NCBI RefSeq assembly: GCF_002835935.1
Contig: NZ_PJCF01000087.1
Span: 1-64,000, forward strand
DNA length: 64,000 nucleotides
Direction of reading: 5' to 3'
DNA from: Paraglaciecola sp. MB-3u-78
Lineage (GTDB): Bacteria; Pseudomonadota; Gammaproteobacteria; Enterobacterales; Alteromonadaceae
Part shown: piece after piece, positions 26,176-35,800 of the stretch
Position numbering within the stretch: position 1 is the first letter of the stretch
Layout: the number at the start of each line of letters is the position of its first letter
Notes under the pieces: model-generated
Told to the model about the DNA's origin: nothing
The model's database searches: none
Seen by the model: only the letters and a program-made list of their open reading frames with translations
Position numbers and translations under genes: made by a program

Positions 26176-27300
26176 TCAGTTTCCTTCTAAAAAGCTTTTT
26201 ATAGTGCTCGCTATTCCTTCAGATGCCGAGAATGGTACACCATTACCGATTGTTTTAAACATGTTAGATAAAGTCATCGTTGGTGGCAAAGAAAACTCCC
26301 TTGGAAGTGATTGGATAGAAAGGGCTTCAGCTGCACTCAATCTGCGGTCCTTATAAGGATGAAGATGTACCTCATTGTTCCCGTAGGCAGCTGTGGGTGA
26401 ATACCTCCAACGATGAAGTCGTTTAAATGACTTTTTGCTATCATCTCCCTCTAGTATTGATTGGAACTTAGGCAGCGCCTGCCTAGGTATAAAATGATGA
26501 TTTGCGTTAGGGTGATTATAAACATCATTTTTTTCAAACCAGTACTGTACTGTTAATTCTTTAAAATCCACCAAATGTGCAGGCAATGCTTTTACAGACT
26601 CAGCCTTATATGCATCTTCTTTGGGCCACAACTGTTTATCGAGAACAATTTTTTTATCGAATTTTATATATTTTTCCCAATTGAAAGTTTCGACTAGTTT
26701 ACTTTGGCTCATTGATGGGAAAGATTTATTTCTTATACCAAACATTAATATTCGATCACGATCCTGAGGTGCACCAAACTCAATACAATTTGTTAGCCTA
26801 TCTGTTAAGAGATAACCATTTGCTCTTAGACGAACTTTCATTTCTTCGTAAAACGTGCGGTGTTTTGCTGTTCTCCATAACCCTTTTACATTTTCAAAAA
26901 GAAAAAAATCAGGTTGATTGTTAATTATACAATCAACATAAACTCTTGTTAATTTGCCGTTATCGCCTTCAGAACCTCTATTTTTCCCGGCAATAGAAAA
27001 ATCGGGACAAGGTGGCCCACCAATAAAACCTACTAGTGAGTCTTCTTTCGATTCGTTTACATATTGCAATAATTCAAGCTTGTCAGGACCAGTCAGATAG
27101 TCTTCAATACTCAAATTTGAATGCCCATATTTTGGATAGGAAAGTTTCATTTGTTTTCTGGAATATTGGTAAGCTTCATTAAATGGTTTGTGAAATTCAT
27201 TTACAAACCTGACATCAAAACCAGATTTTTCAAAGCCTAGATCTAAAAAACCACTACCAGCAAAAAATGAGAAAATAATTGGGTTATTACTACCTAACAA
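26176..27300 (-). CDS. DNA cytosine-5 methyltransferase
   Basis: A 374-residue m5C methyltransferase. Motif I is SFFAGSGFLDLGFE (11-24), motif IV GGPPCPDFS with catalytic Cys98, motif VI FENVKG (135-140), motif VIII QDRDRILMFGIR (179-190) and motif X TIGNGVPFSAS (350-360). All catalytic motifs are present. It is the first gene of the restriction operon and should protect host DNA. Recognition sequence cannot be read from here. LlaJI uses two methyltransferases; only one is seen. Confidence 0.93.
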   Translation of the reverse strand: MLGSNNPIIFSFFAGSGFLDLGFEKSGFDVRFVNEFHKPFNEAYQYSRKQMKLSYPKYGHSNLSIEDYLTGPDKLELLQYVNESKEDSLVGFIGGPPCPDFSIAGKNRGSEGDNGKLTRVYVDCIINNQPDFFLFENVKGLWRTAKHRTFYEEMKVRLRANGYLLTDRLTNCIEFGAPQDRDRILMFGIRNKSFPSMSQSKLVETFNWEKYIKFDKKIVLDKQLWPKEDAYKAESVKALPAHLVDFKELTVQYWFEKNDVYNHPNANHHFIPRQALPKFQSILEGDDSKKSFKRLHRWRYSPTAAYGNNEVHLHPYKDRRLSAAEALSIQSLPREFSLPPTMTLSNMFKTIGNGVPFSASEGIASTIKSFLEGN

Positions 27301-28656
27301 TGTTGAGCCTTTATCTTTTTACAAGAGTTAATAATTTACGTCTCTATCAAATTAATAGAATAAAATTGATGATACAGCATTAGTCAGGGTGAATGCAGCA
27401 CGACTCTATTCAAATTAATAAGATTTATTTGAGCAATTCTTAAAAATAGCTCTCTCATAGGCCAAGCTGGAGATTTTAACTTACCAAAATAGGCATAATT
27501 AAAAATCCGACATAAAAATTAATCCATTCAATTCAAGAATAAAAGGGTCGTAATCAATTTAGCTGAATAAAACGGCTCTGATACTTAGACAATTCCTTTA
27601 CCCGATTAAACGCAAGGTGTACTCACTGCAAATCACTTGCCACAAAAAGCAAAGTAGTTATTTTTTGAGCGTTTTTGATGCTAGTGAGCACACCTCACCA
27701 TAACTTCTCAAAATTAAGGTTTTTTTATTAAAATCGTGACAAGCTTCTCAAAAAAGGAAATTATTGAGAAGTTGATATTTAAGGAATAAAAGGGGTCGTA
27801 GTCAATTTAGTTAAATAATACGACTCTGACACTTAGACAATTCCCTTACCCTATTAAACGCAAGGTGTACTAACTCCAAATCACTTGCCATACCCATTCA
27901 TATCCATCGAACGTAAATTATTGTTTTTAATAGTTTTTTACTACCGTCGAGCCTACTATTTTTACCAAGCAAACGCAAAGTGGTTATTTTCAAGCGTTTG
28001 TAATTCCAATGTGCACAGCACATGCATTGGCGGCAAAGCCGCTGTTTTTTGCCCTACCCTCGCATTTATGTTCGCCAATTAAATAACATAAATCCCCATC
28101 GTAACAGGCAAGATAGTCGGCTTCGCCGACAACCGCTTTGGTGGCTCCGCCACTGCTTTTCCGCATGTAAAGTTTCAGCAAAAAATGGCTTATTCTTTGG
28201 GCAAATGACAAGCGGACGCCGCGCGGGATGTCATTTGAGTGGAGCTTGTTATTCCAGTGTGCACCGCACATGCTTTGGCGGCAAAGCCGTTGCTTTTGCC
28301 CTACCCTCGCATTTATGTTCGCCGATTATTTTTGAGATTTAGTGGGTCAATTTACATGGATGTAAATTGAGTCGTAGAGTGCTGGGAGCACATTACGACG
28401 ACCGGCTAAATCTCAAAAATAATTGGATGAAGAACATAGTTTGGCGAGCGGCTTCTTTTTGGTTACTTTATTCTTAGCTGAAGAAGAAAAAGTGACTGGC
28501 TAGCCATGGATGGCAGTCAAAAACGCAATGGATTGCGGTGTGCACAGCACATGCTTTGGCGGCAAAGCCATCACCTTTCGAATATTTCGAATACTTGACA
28601 AATTTCGAATATTGCGAATAATAACGCTAAGTCCAAACGATGGATACCTAGAGAAT
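27301..28656. repeat. Repeat block upstream of the restriction operon and the PIN module
   Basis: About 1.3 kb without a gene. It has two copies of the roughly 230-bp repeat headed GGGGTCGTAGTCAATTTAG (27545-27710 partial; 27792-28026). Next are two copies of the GGCGGCAAAGCCGCTG...CCCTACCCTCGCATTTATGT unit (28025-28080 and 28273-28322), and one copy of the GTGGCTCCGCCAC long-stem unit (28138-28250). A 10-bp-arm hairpin TCAATTTACA/TGTAAATTGA with loop TGGA lies at 28347-28370. The promoter of the methyltransferase should lie in 27301-27400. Confidence 0.7.
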
Positions 28657-29115
28657 ATGACAATGTTAAACGTACAGTCGTTACCAAGTGCCGAAGAGGT
28701 TGCACTAGCAAAACTGAGCAGCCAAGCGCTTTCAGCGGTAATGGAAACCAGTGGTGAGGTTCAACAATTTAACGTGGTAGGAAGGGATGGAGAAAATCAT
28801 CCACTTACACTTCCTGCCAGCGCAGTTAAACTTATGATTGAGTTACTAACACAACTTGGCCAAGGCAATAGTGTGAATATTACGCCGATCCATGCTGAAC
28901 TGACCACACAAGAAGCGGCTGACATTCTAAATATGTCTCGACCAACTTTAATCAAATTATTGGATGCAGGTAATATCCCCCATTCAAGAAAAGGTAATCG
29001 TCGTAAAGTAGCCTTTGTTGATGTGATGACGTTCAAGCAAAATATGGACAAAAAACGCCTTGCCTCTTTGGATGAATTGACTGCTCTAGATCAGGAACTC
29101 GATTTAGGATATTAA
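28657..29115 (+). CDS. Excisionase-type (MerR-like) antitoxin
   Basis: I start at the ATG at 28657 (MTMLNVQSLPSAEEVALAKL) because the longer upstream frame is repeat DNA. The 152-residue protein has a helical N-terminal part and a helix-turn-helix of excisionase type (LTTQEAADILNMSRPTLIKLLDAGNIPHSRKGNRRKVAFVDVMTF, about residues 85-130). Proteins of this kind pair with PIN-domain toxins. The PIN gene follows after four bases. Confidence 0.82.
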   Translation: MTMLNVQSLPSAEEVALAKLSSQALSAVMETSGEVQQFNVVGRDGENHPLTLPASAVKLMIELLTQLGQGNSVNITPIHAELTTQEAADILNMSRPTLIKLLDAGNIPHSRKGNRRKVAFVDVMTFKQNMDKKRLASLDELTALDQELDLGY

Positions 29116-29119
29116 TCAA

Positions 29120-29689
29120 ATGACAACTTACACCGTTATCTTGGATGCGTGTGTTATGTATCCAGCACCACTACGTAGTTATTTACTTTACCTAGCACAA
29201 ACTGGGTTATTTAGAGCCCGCTGGACAGCGCAAATCCATGATGAATGGATAAGAAATTTAATAAAAAACAACCCTAGCTTAGACAGGAATAAACTGCACA
29301 GAACTCGCCAACTTATGGACGCCCATATGCCTGATTGCTTGGTTGAGGGCTATGAATTCTTGGTGGAAAGTATTGAGTTACCAGATCTAGATGATAGGCA
29401 CGTTGTAGCTGCCGCAATTAAAGGGCAAGCTGAAGGTATCATCACATTCAACTTAAAAGACTTTCCCGATGAGAAATTGGCTACTTATGAATTGTCAGCG
29501 ATTCACCCTGATACATTTTTGGCTGATATGTTCGAACTAAGTCCCAGCGCGGCAATTGAAGCGGCACAGAAACAACGAGCAGCACTTAAAAATCCCCCAA
29601 TGACAGTTGATAATTACCTCGACTGTTTATTACGTCAAAAATTACCTGTATTTGTTTCAAAATTAAGAGCTTTTGAGAAAATAATCTAA
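29120..29689 (+). CDS. PIN-domain ribonuclease toxin
   Basis: A 189-residue PIN protein. The acidic residues that bind metal are in TVILDACVMYPAPLRSYLL (first Asp near residue 9), the Glu in IHDEWIRNL and ELPDLDDRHVVAAAIKGQAEGIITFNLKDFP (Asp-Asp then Asn-Leu-Lys-Asp). This is the long PIN type with a C-terminal helical extension, distinct from short VapC. It presumably cleaves RNA and is neutralised by the upstream protein. Confidence 0.87.
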   Translation: MTTYTVILDACVMYPAPLRSYLLYLAQTGLFRARWTAQIHDEWIRNLIKNNPSLDRNKLHRTRQLMDAHMPDCLVEGYEFLVESIELPDLDDRHVVAAAIKGQAEGIITFNLKDFPDEKLATYELSAIHPDTFLADMFELSPSAAIEAAQKQRAALKNPPMTVDNYLDCLLRQKLPVFVSKLRAFEKII

Positions 29690-30611
29690 ATCATAAATTT
29701 ATGAGACCTGCTGTTTAGACAGCTGAAACAAACTCGACGTTATAAATCACGGATGCTCAGAATAAAATTAGCTATGGCGGCTGTCCTGCTAATTTATCCC
29801 AAATTATCCATCTGGATATTCTCCGGGGTCCTTAGATTTTCATAATACTCACTACAATCCACTGTAAGCCCTTACTAAATAAGTAGTTCAGTTCAAATAA
29901 AAACAATTTGAAACGCAATTAACCAACTTGCCAAGCCACTCTTATGTCAAATTAATGGCTAGTTTCCGATTTAACGGAAAAGTTAAATCGGAAACTCATG
30001 CATAGAATGCGAGAACAAACTGCAAAAACAAGGAAGATAAATAACAATTACTGAAACTTGACTTATTGAGTCAGAACGAACCTTCCTTGGCGACAAACTC
30101 GCTGCTTTTGACCTACCCTCGCATTTATGTTCACCAATTATTTGTGAGCTTTGGTGGCTCCACGACTGCATTTATGCTTTTAAAGTTTAAGCACAAAAAG
30201 GCATGTTTTAGGGGGAAATGGCAAGGATGCCATTTGAGTGAAGTTTGAAGGGACACATTCGTAACGACAACGCGGTTGGCGCCCATAAACCAAGTCTTTT
30301 TGTGCGGTTAAAAACTTTAGTAGTCGGCGGCATTTTTTGGTTACTTATTTTTTGCTGTTGAAAAAAAGTAACTGGCTAGAAGGGATTCGAGTCAAAAACC
30401 ATCAGGGATGATGGCGCGAAGCGTCCTTTGGCGGCACAGCCGCTGCTTTTGCCCTACCCTCGCATTTTTGTTCGCCTATTATCAGGGGAATTTGGTAGGG
30501 CAATTGGCAAGAACCGAATTACATGGACACCATCGTAACAAGCACTGAATTAATGTTGTTCAACACACTACTTTTTTTTGTAACACTAATGTAGCGTGCT
30601 ACACTACAAAT
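29690..30611. repeat. Repeat block between PIN module and dead higBA
   Basis: This block holds copies of the ...CCCTACCCTCGCATTTATGT unit (30108-30128 and 30454-30470) and of the long-stem unit (30150-30330). An arm-variant hairpin AAATGGC/GCCATTT with loop AAGGAT lies at 30216-30235. The junction word ggctgtcctgctaatttatc is at 29779-29798. At the right end a promoter for the next module is expected around 30560-30605 (AT-rich, tgtagcgtgctacac palindrome at 30590-30604). Confidence 0.65.
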
Positions 30612-30893
30612 ATGATTAGATCGTTTGCAGACAAAAAAACGAAAGATATCTTTGAAGGTCATTTGGTAAAAAATATCCAACCCGAGCTTCAAAAGAAGGC
30701 GCTTCGTCGCCTACGTTATATTGATGCAGCACAACGGATTGAGGATTTAATGGTTCCGCCCTCCAATCAATTGTAAAAGAAAAAAGGCGACCTAAAAGAA
30801 TTTTATGCCATTTGGGTCAATACTCAATTTCGCATTGTTTTTAGATGGGAAGATGGAAGTGCCCATGATGTAGAACTGGTGGATTACCATTAG
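30612..30893 (+). pseudogene. HigB/RelE-like toxin with an in-frame stop
   Basis: A single frame of 94 codons begins ATG ATTAGA (MIRSFADKKTKDIFEGHLVK) and continues to FYAIWVNTQFRIVFRWEDG and VELVDYH. This is a HigB-type toxin of the short (about 93-residue) RelE-like group. Codon 55 is TAA at 30774-30776, where the family usually has Glu (LEKLKGD; here L-stop-KKKGD). No other lesion is seen. The HigA gene follows after 13 bases and is intact. Confidence 0.85.
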
Positions 30894-30906
30894 AAAGGAT
30901 AAAAAC

Positions 30907-31200
30907 ATGATTGATATAGAACACCCAGGTGTCATGCTCAAAGAAGATTTTCTAGATGACCTTGAAGTTAAGCCTGGTGCGCTGGCGAAGTCAATTGGCG
31001 TTGATAGAACAGCTATTAAAAACATTATCGATGGGAAACGCGGTATTAGTGCGGAAATGTCCATTCGCTTAGGCTTGTTTTTTGGAATGAGCGACACGTT
31101 TTGGCTCAATTTACAGCGCGATTATGACTTGCGTTTAGCGAGGCGAAAACGTCTTATTGAATTCAAGGCTAATATCACCCCCCTGACGGAATTGAGTTAA
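30907..31200 (+). CDS. higA: HigA/VapI-type antitoxin
   Basis: A 97-residue XRE protein: HPGVMLKEDFLDDLEVKPGALAKSIGVDRTAIKNIIDGKRGIS, FFGMSDTFWLNLQRDYDL. This is the compact HigA type that follows a RelE-like toxin. AAAGGATAAAA precedes the start. Because the toxin has an internal stop, it may now act only as a repressor or as a decoy against other toxins; that is inference. Confidence 0.9.
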   Translation: MIDIEHPGVMLKEDFLDDLEVKPGALAKSIGVDRTAIKNIIDGKRGISAEMSIRLGLFFGMSDTFWLNLQRDYDLRLARRKRLIEFKANITPLTELS

Positions 31201-31271
31201 CTCGAATAATGCGGGGTCAGCTTCGTTGAAAAATAGAAATCAGATGAGGAATTGAATCACCATATTTAAGC

Positions 31272-31458
31272 GACAATTCCTTTACCCGATTAAACGCAGG
31301 TGCTCTAACTCCAAATCACTTGCCATATTAATTCATATCCATCGAACTTAAATTATTGTTTTTAAAATTTTTTACTACCGTCGAGCCTACTATTTTTACC
31401 AAGCAAACGCAAAGTGGTTATTTTCAAGCGTTTGTAATTCCAATGTGCACAGCACATG
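31272..31458 (+). repeat. Copy of the 230-bp repeat (3' part)
   Basis: From gacaattcctttacccgatt to tttgtaattccaatgtgcac this matches the repeats at 27830-28020 and 37385-37560 with small differences. The GGGGTCGTAGTC head is missing; instead gcggggtcagcttcgttg (31209-31226) lies 45 bp upstream. Confidence 0.75.
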
Positions 31459-31488
31459 AGTTTTTATCGGGACAGCCATAATAGTGGC

Positions 31489-31647
31489 ATGACCAACAAC
31501 CGCCTACTTTTTCAAGTACGAGGTGCATTAGTGCAATACGGGCTACAAAAAATGTGCATCGACGCCAACGTGATCAGCGCCGAACCACGCGCTCAGCAAA
31601 TCGTGATTGAAAATATGGATGGGATTAAGAGGTGGTTGTTTGGGTGA
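31489..31647 (+). other. Short unidentified coding remnant
   Basis: An open frame of about 50 residues (MTNNRLLFQVRGALVQYGLQ, then KMCIDANVISAEPRAQQIVIENMD) has a protein-like composition. It begins directly at a repeat end (gtgcacagcacatg). It may be the tail of a larger lost gene. I do not recognise it. Confidence 0.3.
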
Positions 31648-31668
31648 TGAGTCTGTTTTTCCATTGGA

Positions 31669-31697
31669 TTGACATTACGTACGTTTAGTCGTACGCT
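31669..31697 (+). promoter_or_regulatory. yefM-yoeB promoter with paired CGTACG operator
   Basis: TTGACA at 31669-31674 is followed after 17 bases by TACGCT (31692-31697), a plausible sigma-70 promoter. Between and over these lie CGTACG at 31678-31683 and 31690-31695, 12 bp apart. E. coli YefM binds TGTACA cores at the same spacing, so this looks like a diverged YefM operator overlapping the promoter. Confidence 0.65.
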
Positions 31698-31717
31698 AGT
31701 CTGTAAGGAGAAATTCA

Positions 31718-31960
31718 ATGACAACACTTAATGCTACAGAAGCACGTTCTAAACTTTATGCCCTTATTGATGAGACATCAGCAAGTCACCAACCCATAGT
31801 CATTACGGGGAAAAGAGGCAATGCTGTGCTTTTGTCTGAAGGAGATTGGAACGCTATTAATGAAACTTTGCATCTTGTATCCATACCCGGCATGCGCGAG
31901 TCAATTCAAGAAGGTATGCAAGAAGAATTAACGGATTGCGAAAAGGAGCTTGATTGGTGA
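31718..31960 (+). CDS. yefM: YefM-type antitoxin
   Basis: An 80-residue Phd/YefM antitoxin: TTLNATEARSKLYALIDETSAS, PIVITGKRGNAVLLSEGDWNAINETLHL, then an acidic C-terminal tail. AAGGAG lies nine bases before the start. It should repress its own promoter through the paired CGTACG sites and neutralise YoeB. The stop overlaps the toxin start (GTGA). Confidence 0.92.
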   Translation: MTTLNATEARSKLYALIDETSASHQPIVITGKRGNAVLLSEGDWNAINETLHLVSIPGMRESIQEGMQEELTDCEKELDW

Positions 31961-32220
31961 GCTGGACGCTTTATTACACCAAGCAAGCGCAAAAAGACGC
32001 CAAAAAGTTAGCTTCGTCTGGTTTGAAAGCTAAAGCCCAAGAATTGTTGAATATTATTAAAAATGATCCTTATCAAAATCCCCCACCATTCGAAAAACTT
32101 GTTGGTGACTTAACGGGCGCGTACTCACGTAGGATCAACATTCAACACAGACTTGTCTACCAAGTATTAGAGCAACAACAATCAATAAAAGTGCTTAGGT
32201 TATGGACTCATTATGCATAG
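31957..32220 (+). CDS. yoeB: YoeB-type mRNA interferase toxin
   Basis: An 87-residue RelE-superfamily toxin (VSWTLYYTKQAQKDAKKLAS, PPPFEKLVGDLTGAYSRRINIQHRLVYQV, VLRLWTHYA). I choose the GTG at 31957 since it forms the classic GTGA overlap with yefM and has AGGAG eight bases upstream; a TTG one codon earlier is possible. The catalytic region of YoeB (Glu in FEKL, Arg in SRRI, His-Tyr at the end) is preserved, so it is likely active. Confidence 0.92.
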   Translation: MSWTLYYTKQAQKDAKKLASSGLKAKAQELLNIIKNDPYQNPPPFEKLVGDLTGAYSRRINIQHRLVYQVLEQQQSIKVLRLWTHYA

Positions 32221-32812
32221 ACCAATTACCTCCATAATAAATTTTGCGCCAATGCTCATTCAAACGAATAAAAGAGGTCGAACGAATATAAAGGGGTCGT
32301 AGTCAATTTAGTTGAATAAAACGGCGCTTACACTTAGATAATTCCTTTACTCGGATAAACGCAAGGTGTACTAACTCTAAATCACTTGCCATAAATATTT
32401 ATATCCATCGAACGTAAACAATTTTTTTTAGTGTTTTTATTAAGCACTCGAACCTACTATTTTTACCAAGAAAACGCAAAGTGGTTATTTTTTTGACTAT
32501 TTTTAATTCCAGTGAGCGCAGCTCATACTTTGACGGCACAGCCGTTACTCTCAAATCTCAAAAAACATCAGCGAACGCCGCGCAGGACGATGGCGCGAAG
32601 CGTGCTTTTGATTTTCAGTTTTAAAAAAAGAATAAACTCCGGTGTGCACAGCTCATGTTTTGGCGGCAAAGCACGCTGCAACTAGATCCCCATAAACAAC
32701 GCATCATAAGCATTAACAACATAAATCAAAGACCTTACCCCGCAGTCCCTGATTGAGTTGGTTGTTTTAAATGGATGATTTGAGTCTTTAGTGTGTGTGA
32801 TGCATATCTGAG
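32221..32812. repeat. Repeat block between yefM-yoeB and mshQ
   Basis: This contains a full copy of the repeat headed GGGGTCGTAGTCAATTTAG (32293-32520), ending in gtgagcgcagctcat instead of gtgcacagcacat: both arms of that small palindrome are changed. Next is the gaacgccgcgcaggacgatg block (32573-32600) and a partial gtgcacagctcatg unit (32642). A possible mshQ terminator was not identified. Confidence 0.7.
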
Positions 32813-35800
32813 CTAATGATATATTTCGCGTATATGAACGATTTTATCATTACCACGGAACAAGCCAAATGTGGCAGTAGACCTAGGGTTATCGTCCAAT
32901 ATTTTGGCATCAATGCCATTCCAGTTCCAGTCATACTTTAGCCACGGATACGTGTCATATTGAACATGTATTGTTCCCTGATTACCTGCTCCCGGTGCAG
33001 TTAATATTATCATTCTAGTTTTACCTTCCTCAAGTTTTCCTGTGACTGCATTAACCCCGGATAAATTTTTATTTAATGTACCTGAAGTGAGTGTGATATT
33101 ACCAGCATCATATTGTGTACAACTGTCTTGTTTATTCATCACATAACGGCCACTAGCATTTACATATTGTGCTGACAAATGCTGCCGAAAATCATCTGTT
33201 TCGGGGCCAAAGCTATTGTTGAGTGATGCACGACCAAAGCGAATGTTAATACCTGTTGTACTGGTTATATCTTCAGGATAGGTTATGTTAATACCATCAC
33301 TGTCCACAAAGTGTGCTTGATCGATTAAAAAATCAATATCATTGTCTTGTGCGAACACTTCTGAATTTTCATTGCGCGGATAAAAAAAGTTATCATCATC
33401 AGCTAGCTCATAATGCAATATTCCTGCTCCGAGGGGCAAATCAAAGCTTGGTTCGCTTGTGACAAGTCCATTATGGCTCACAGTTCCAGGGAGTAAATGG
33501 GCGGTTAAAGGCAGAAGTTGAGAGTCGTTGCCTAAAATAGAAGAGTCTGTTGTAGGCGCAATAATAAAATTAGCACTAGCAATCAGTTTATTATAGCCCG
33601 TTTCTGTATAATTTTGCACTGTGACCCCCTGGACATTTTTCGCTGTTAGCTCAACAACAGGTATGACAAAGTAAGTAATAGCGCCTTTTTCAGCATCATT
33701 CACCAAAACTTGGCCTGTGTAAGCAAAAGTGCTGTTTTGAAAACAAACCGCATCTAGGCTGCCATGTTCAACCACCGTTTGCTCAAAATGATCAGGAGTA
33801 AAACGCCCCATATTAATAGCGTCAGCTGAAATGGTATTACCTAAAAAACCATAGTTTTCATCTTGAAGGTCGAGATTTAATAATCCCACCTCAGAATAAG
33901 ATGCACTTTGAGAAGCAGACACTCCTGAGTTAAACGTAGTTAATGAAACGCTTTGATAACTTGGCATAAGGCGACTTGTCAAAGTGCCACTGCCATAGTT
34001 AAAACCACCATCAACGCCACCTACAGTTGGACCTGTTCGCGCTAATAACAGCTTAATATCATTAGGAACATAATTTGCTGTAACGTTGCCAGCCTCAGTG
34101 CCAAGAGAATTGTATGCTGTAACGGTAAAATCAAAAGCTTGCCCTGCTTTATGTTTGATAGTTGAGCTGTCCGAATTGCCGCTGATATTACTGCCATCAG
34201 ATGATGCCGTAACAATTAATTTGGCAGGACTCACCCAAAAATCGGTACTATTACCCTCTAAGCTAACCCCAGCAACATTATATTTAGCATGCAAACGAAT
34301 GTGACCTGCGTCTAAATACACTGGCGTTGGAATAATGGCTTTGCTATCCCCATCAAAAACAAGTGTGATATTAGGTGTAAAAGTGGGATATTTAGCAATG
34401 CTTGTACCTGAAGTGCCATTTACTTTTAAACTTAATTCAGCTGCGCCGCTAGGGGTTATATTTTGTTGCGACAATTCAACATCCACTTGACCAGCAAACA
34501 GGCCTGTACACACCCCATTTACATTTTCGACGGCTTGCAGTTTTATTATGTCCGCAAAGTTATTGCCACTTATTTGATGACCAATAGACGTGGTTTCAGT
34601 TGCGCCATATAAAAACCTGAAACCTGCATCAGCGAAAACCACATCACAACTGACTGAGTTACCATTTTTACATTCATATGTTTGGTCTACACTTAAGTTT
34701 GCCAATTCTGAATTAGTATAAGAAAAGTCAACAATAGTACTACCACCAGAAATAGTGACCGTTTGATCAAGAATGCTATTTATGGATAACTGCACGTCAA
34801 TAGCATCAGTATATAAAGTGGAGCACGTCGCATCAGCACAAGCCTTCAAAGTTAGGCTCTCAGCAGAACAAGTTAAGCCTTTGCCATCATGTTCGATTTG
34901 AATGTATTCCAACGAAGGTGGTACTGCACAGCCGGGGGGGGCTGGTACAACTAACGTACTGTCGTTAGTTGTACTGTCCGTTAGTGTAACAACTCCTGCA
35001 CCTGAAGAGGATACAGTGCCAGCAACTCGTGAGCTTGTTAACGTTATGGCGCCAGAGCTAGTGGCTACATTGCCGCCTATATTGACACTTGTTAGCGTCA
35101 CAACACCAGCACCCGAAGGGCTAACGTTGCCTCCAACCCTACTTCCAGGACCAATAGTGATGGCGCCTGGAACGGTGTTGACATTGTTGCCGATTAGTAC
35201 ATTTGTTGCTATTGAGATAACACCTGCACCAGTGGTAAATACGCTTCCACACGCTGAGCTTCCATCTCCAATGGTAATGCCGCCTGCGTCGGTGCCTATG
35301 TCACCACCAACTTGTATGTTAGTTAGTAATGTTACAACTCCAGCTTGTGTGGAAAGCCCTCCCCCGACCGTGCTTAAACTAGCGATATTGATTGCACCGG
35401 CATCAGTCTGAATAAAACCACCTACCACGCTCTCGGCACCGAGGGTGACAACGCCTGTGGTAGTGCTTGCCGAGATATTGCCGCCAATGGAACTTCTAGC
35501 CCCCATGTTAATGGCGGCAGTGCCTGTTACATTTGCATTTAAAATGGTGTCAGCACCCAGTGTAAGTGTGCCTTTAGTGATGAGATTCAAGTCAGAGGTA
35601 GCACCTGCGGTATTAATTAAATTACCGGCGGCTGTTGTGAATGCACCGGTAAAAGTAACAGTAACTGGCGTAAACAGCGGTATCACTCCGACCATAACTG
35701 TGTCTCCTACTTCGAGAGAGACAACACCACAGGTATAGGAAGTACTGCTGAGTAAATCTAGACTACAGCCAACAGGCAGTGTTCCATCTGGGGTAAAACT

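Noticed and set aside
28510-28656. Long N-terminal extension of the excisionase-type antitoxin
   Set aside because: The extension is translated repeat DNA (gtgtgcacagcacatgcttt unit); family members start near the ATG at 28657.
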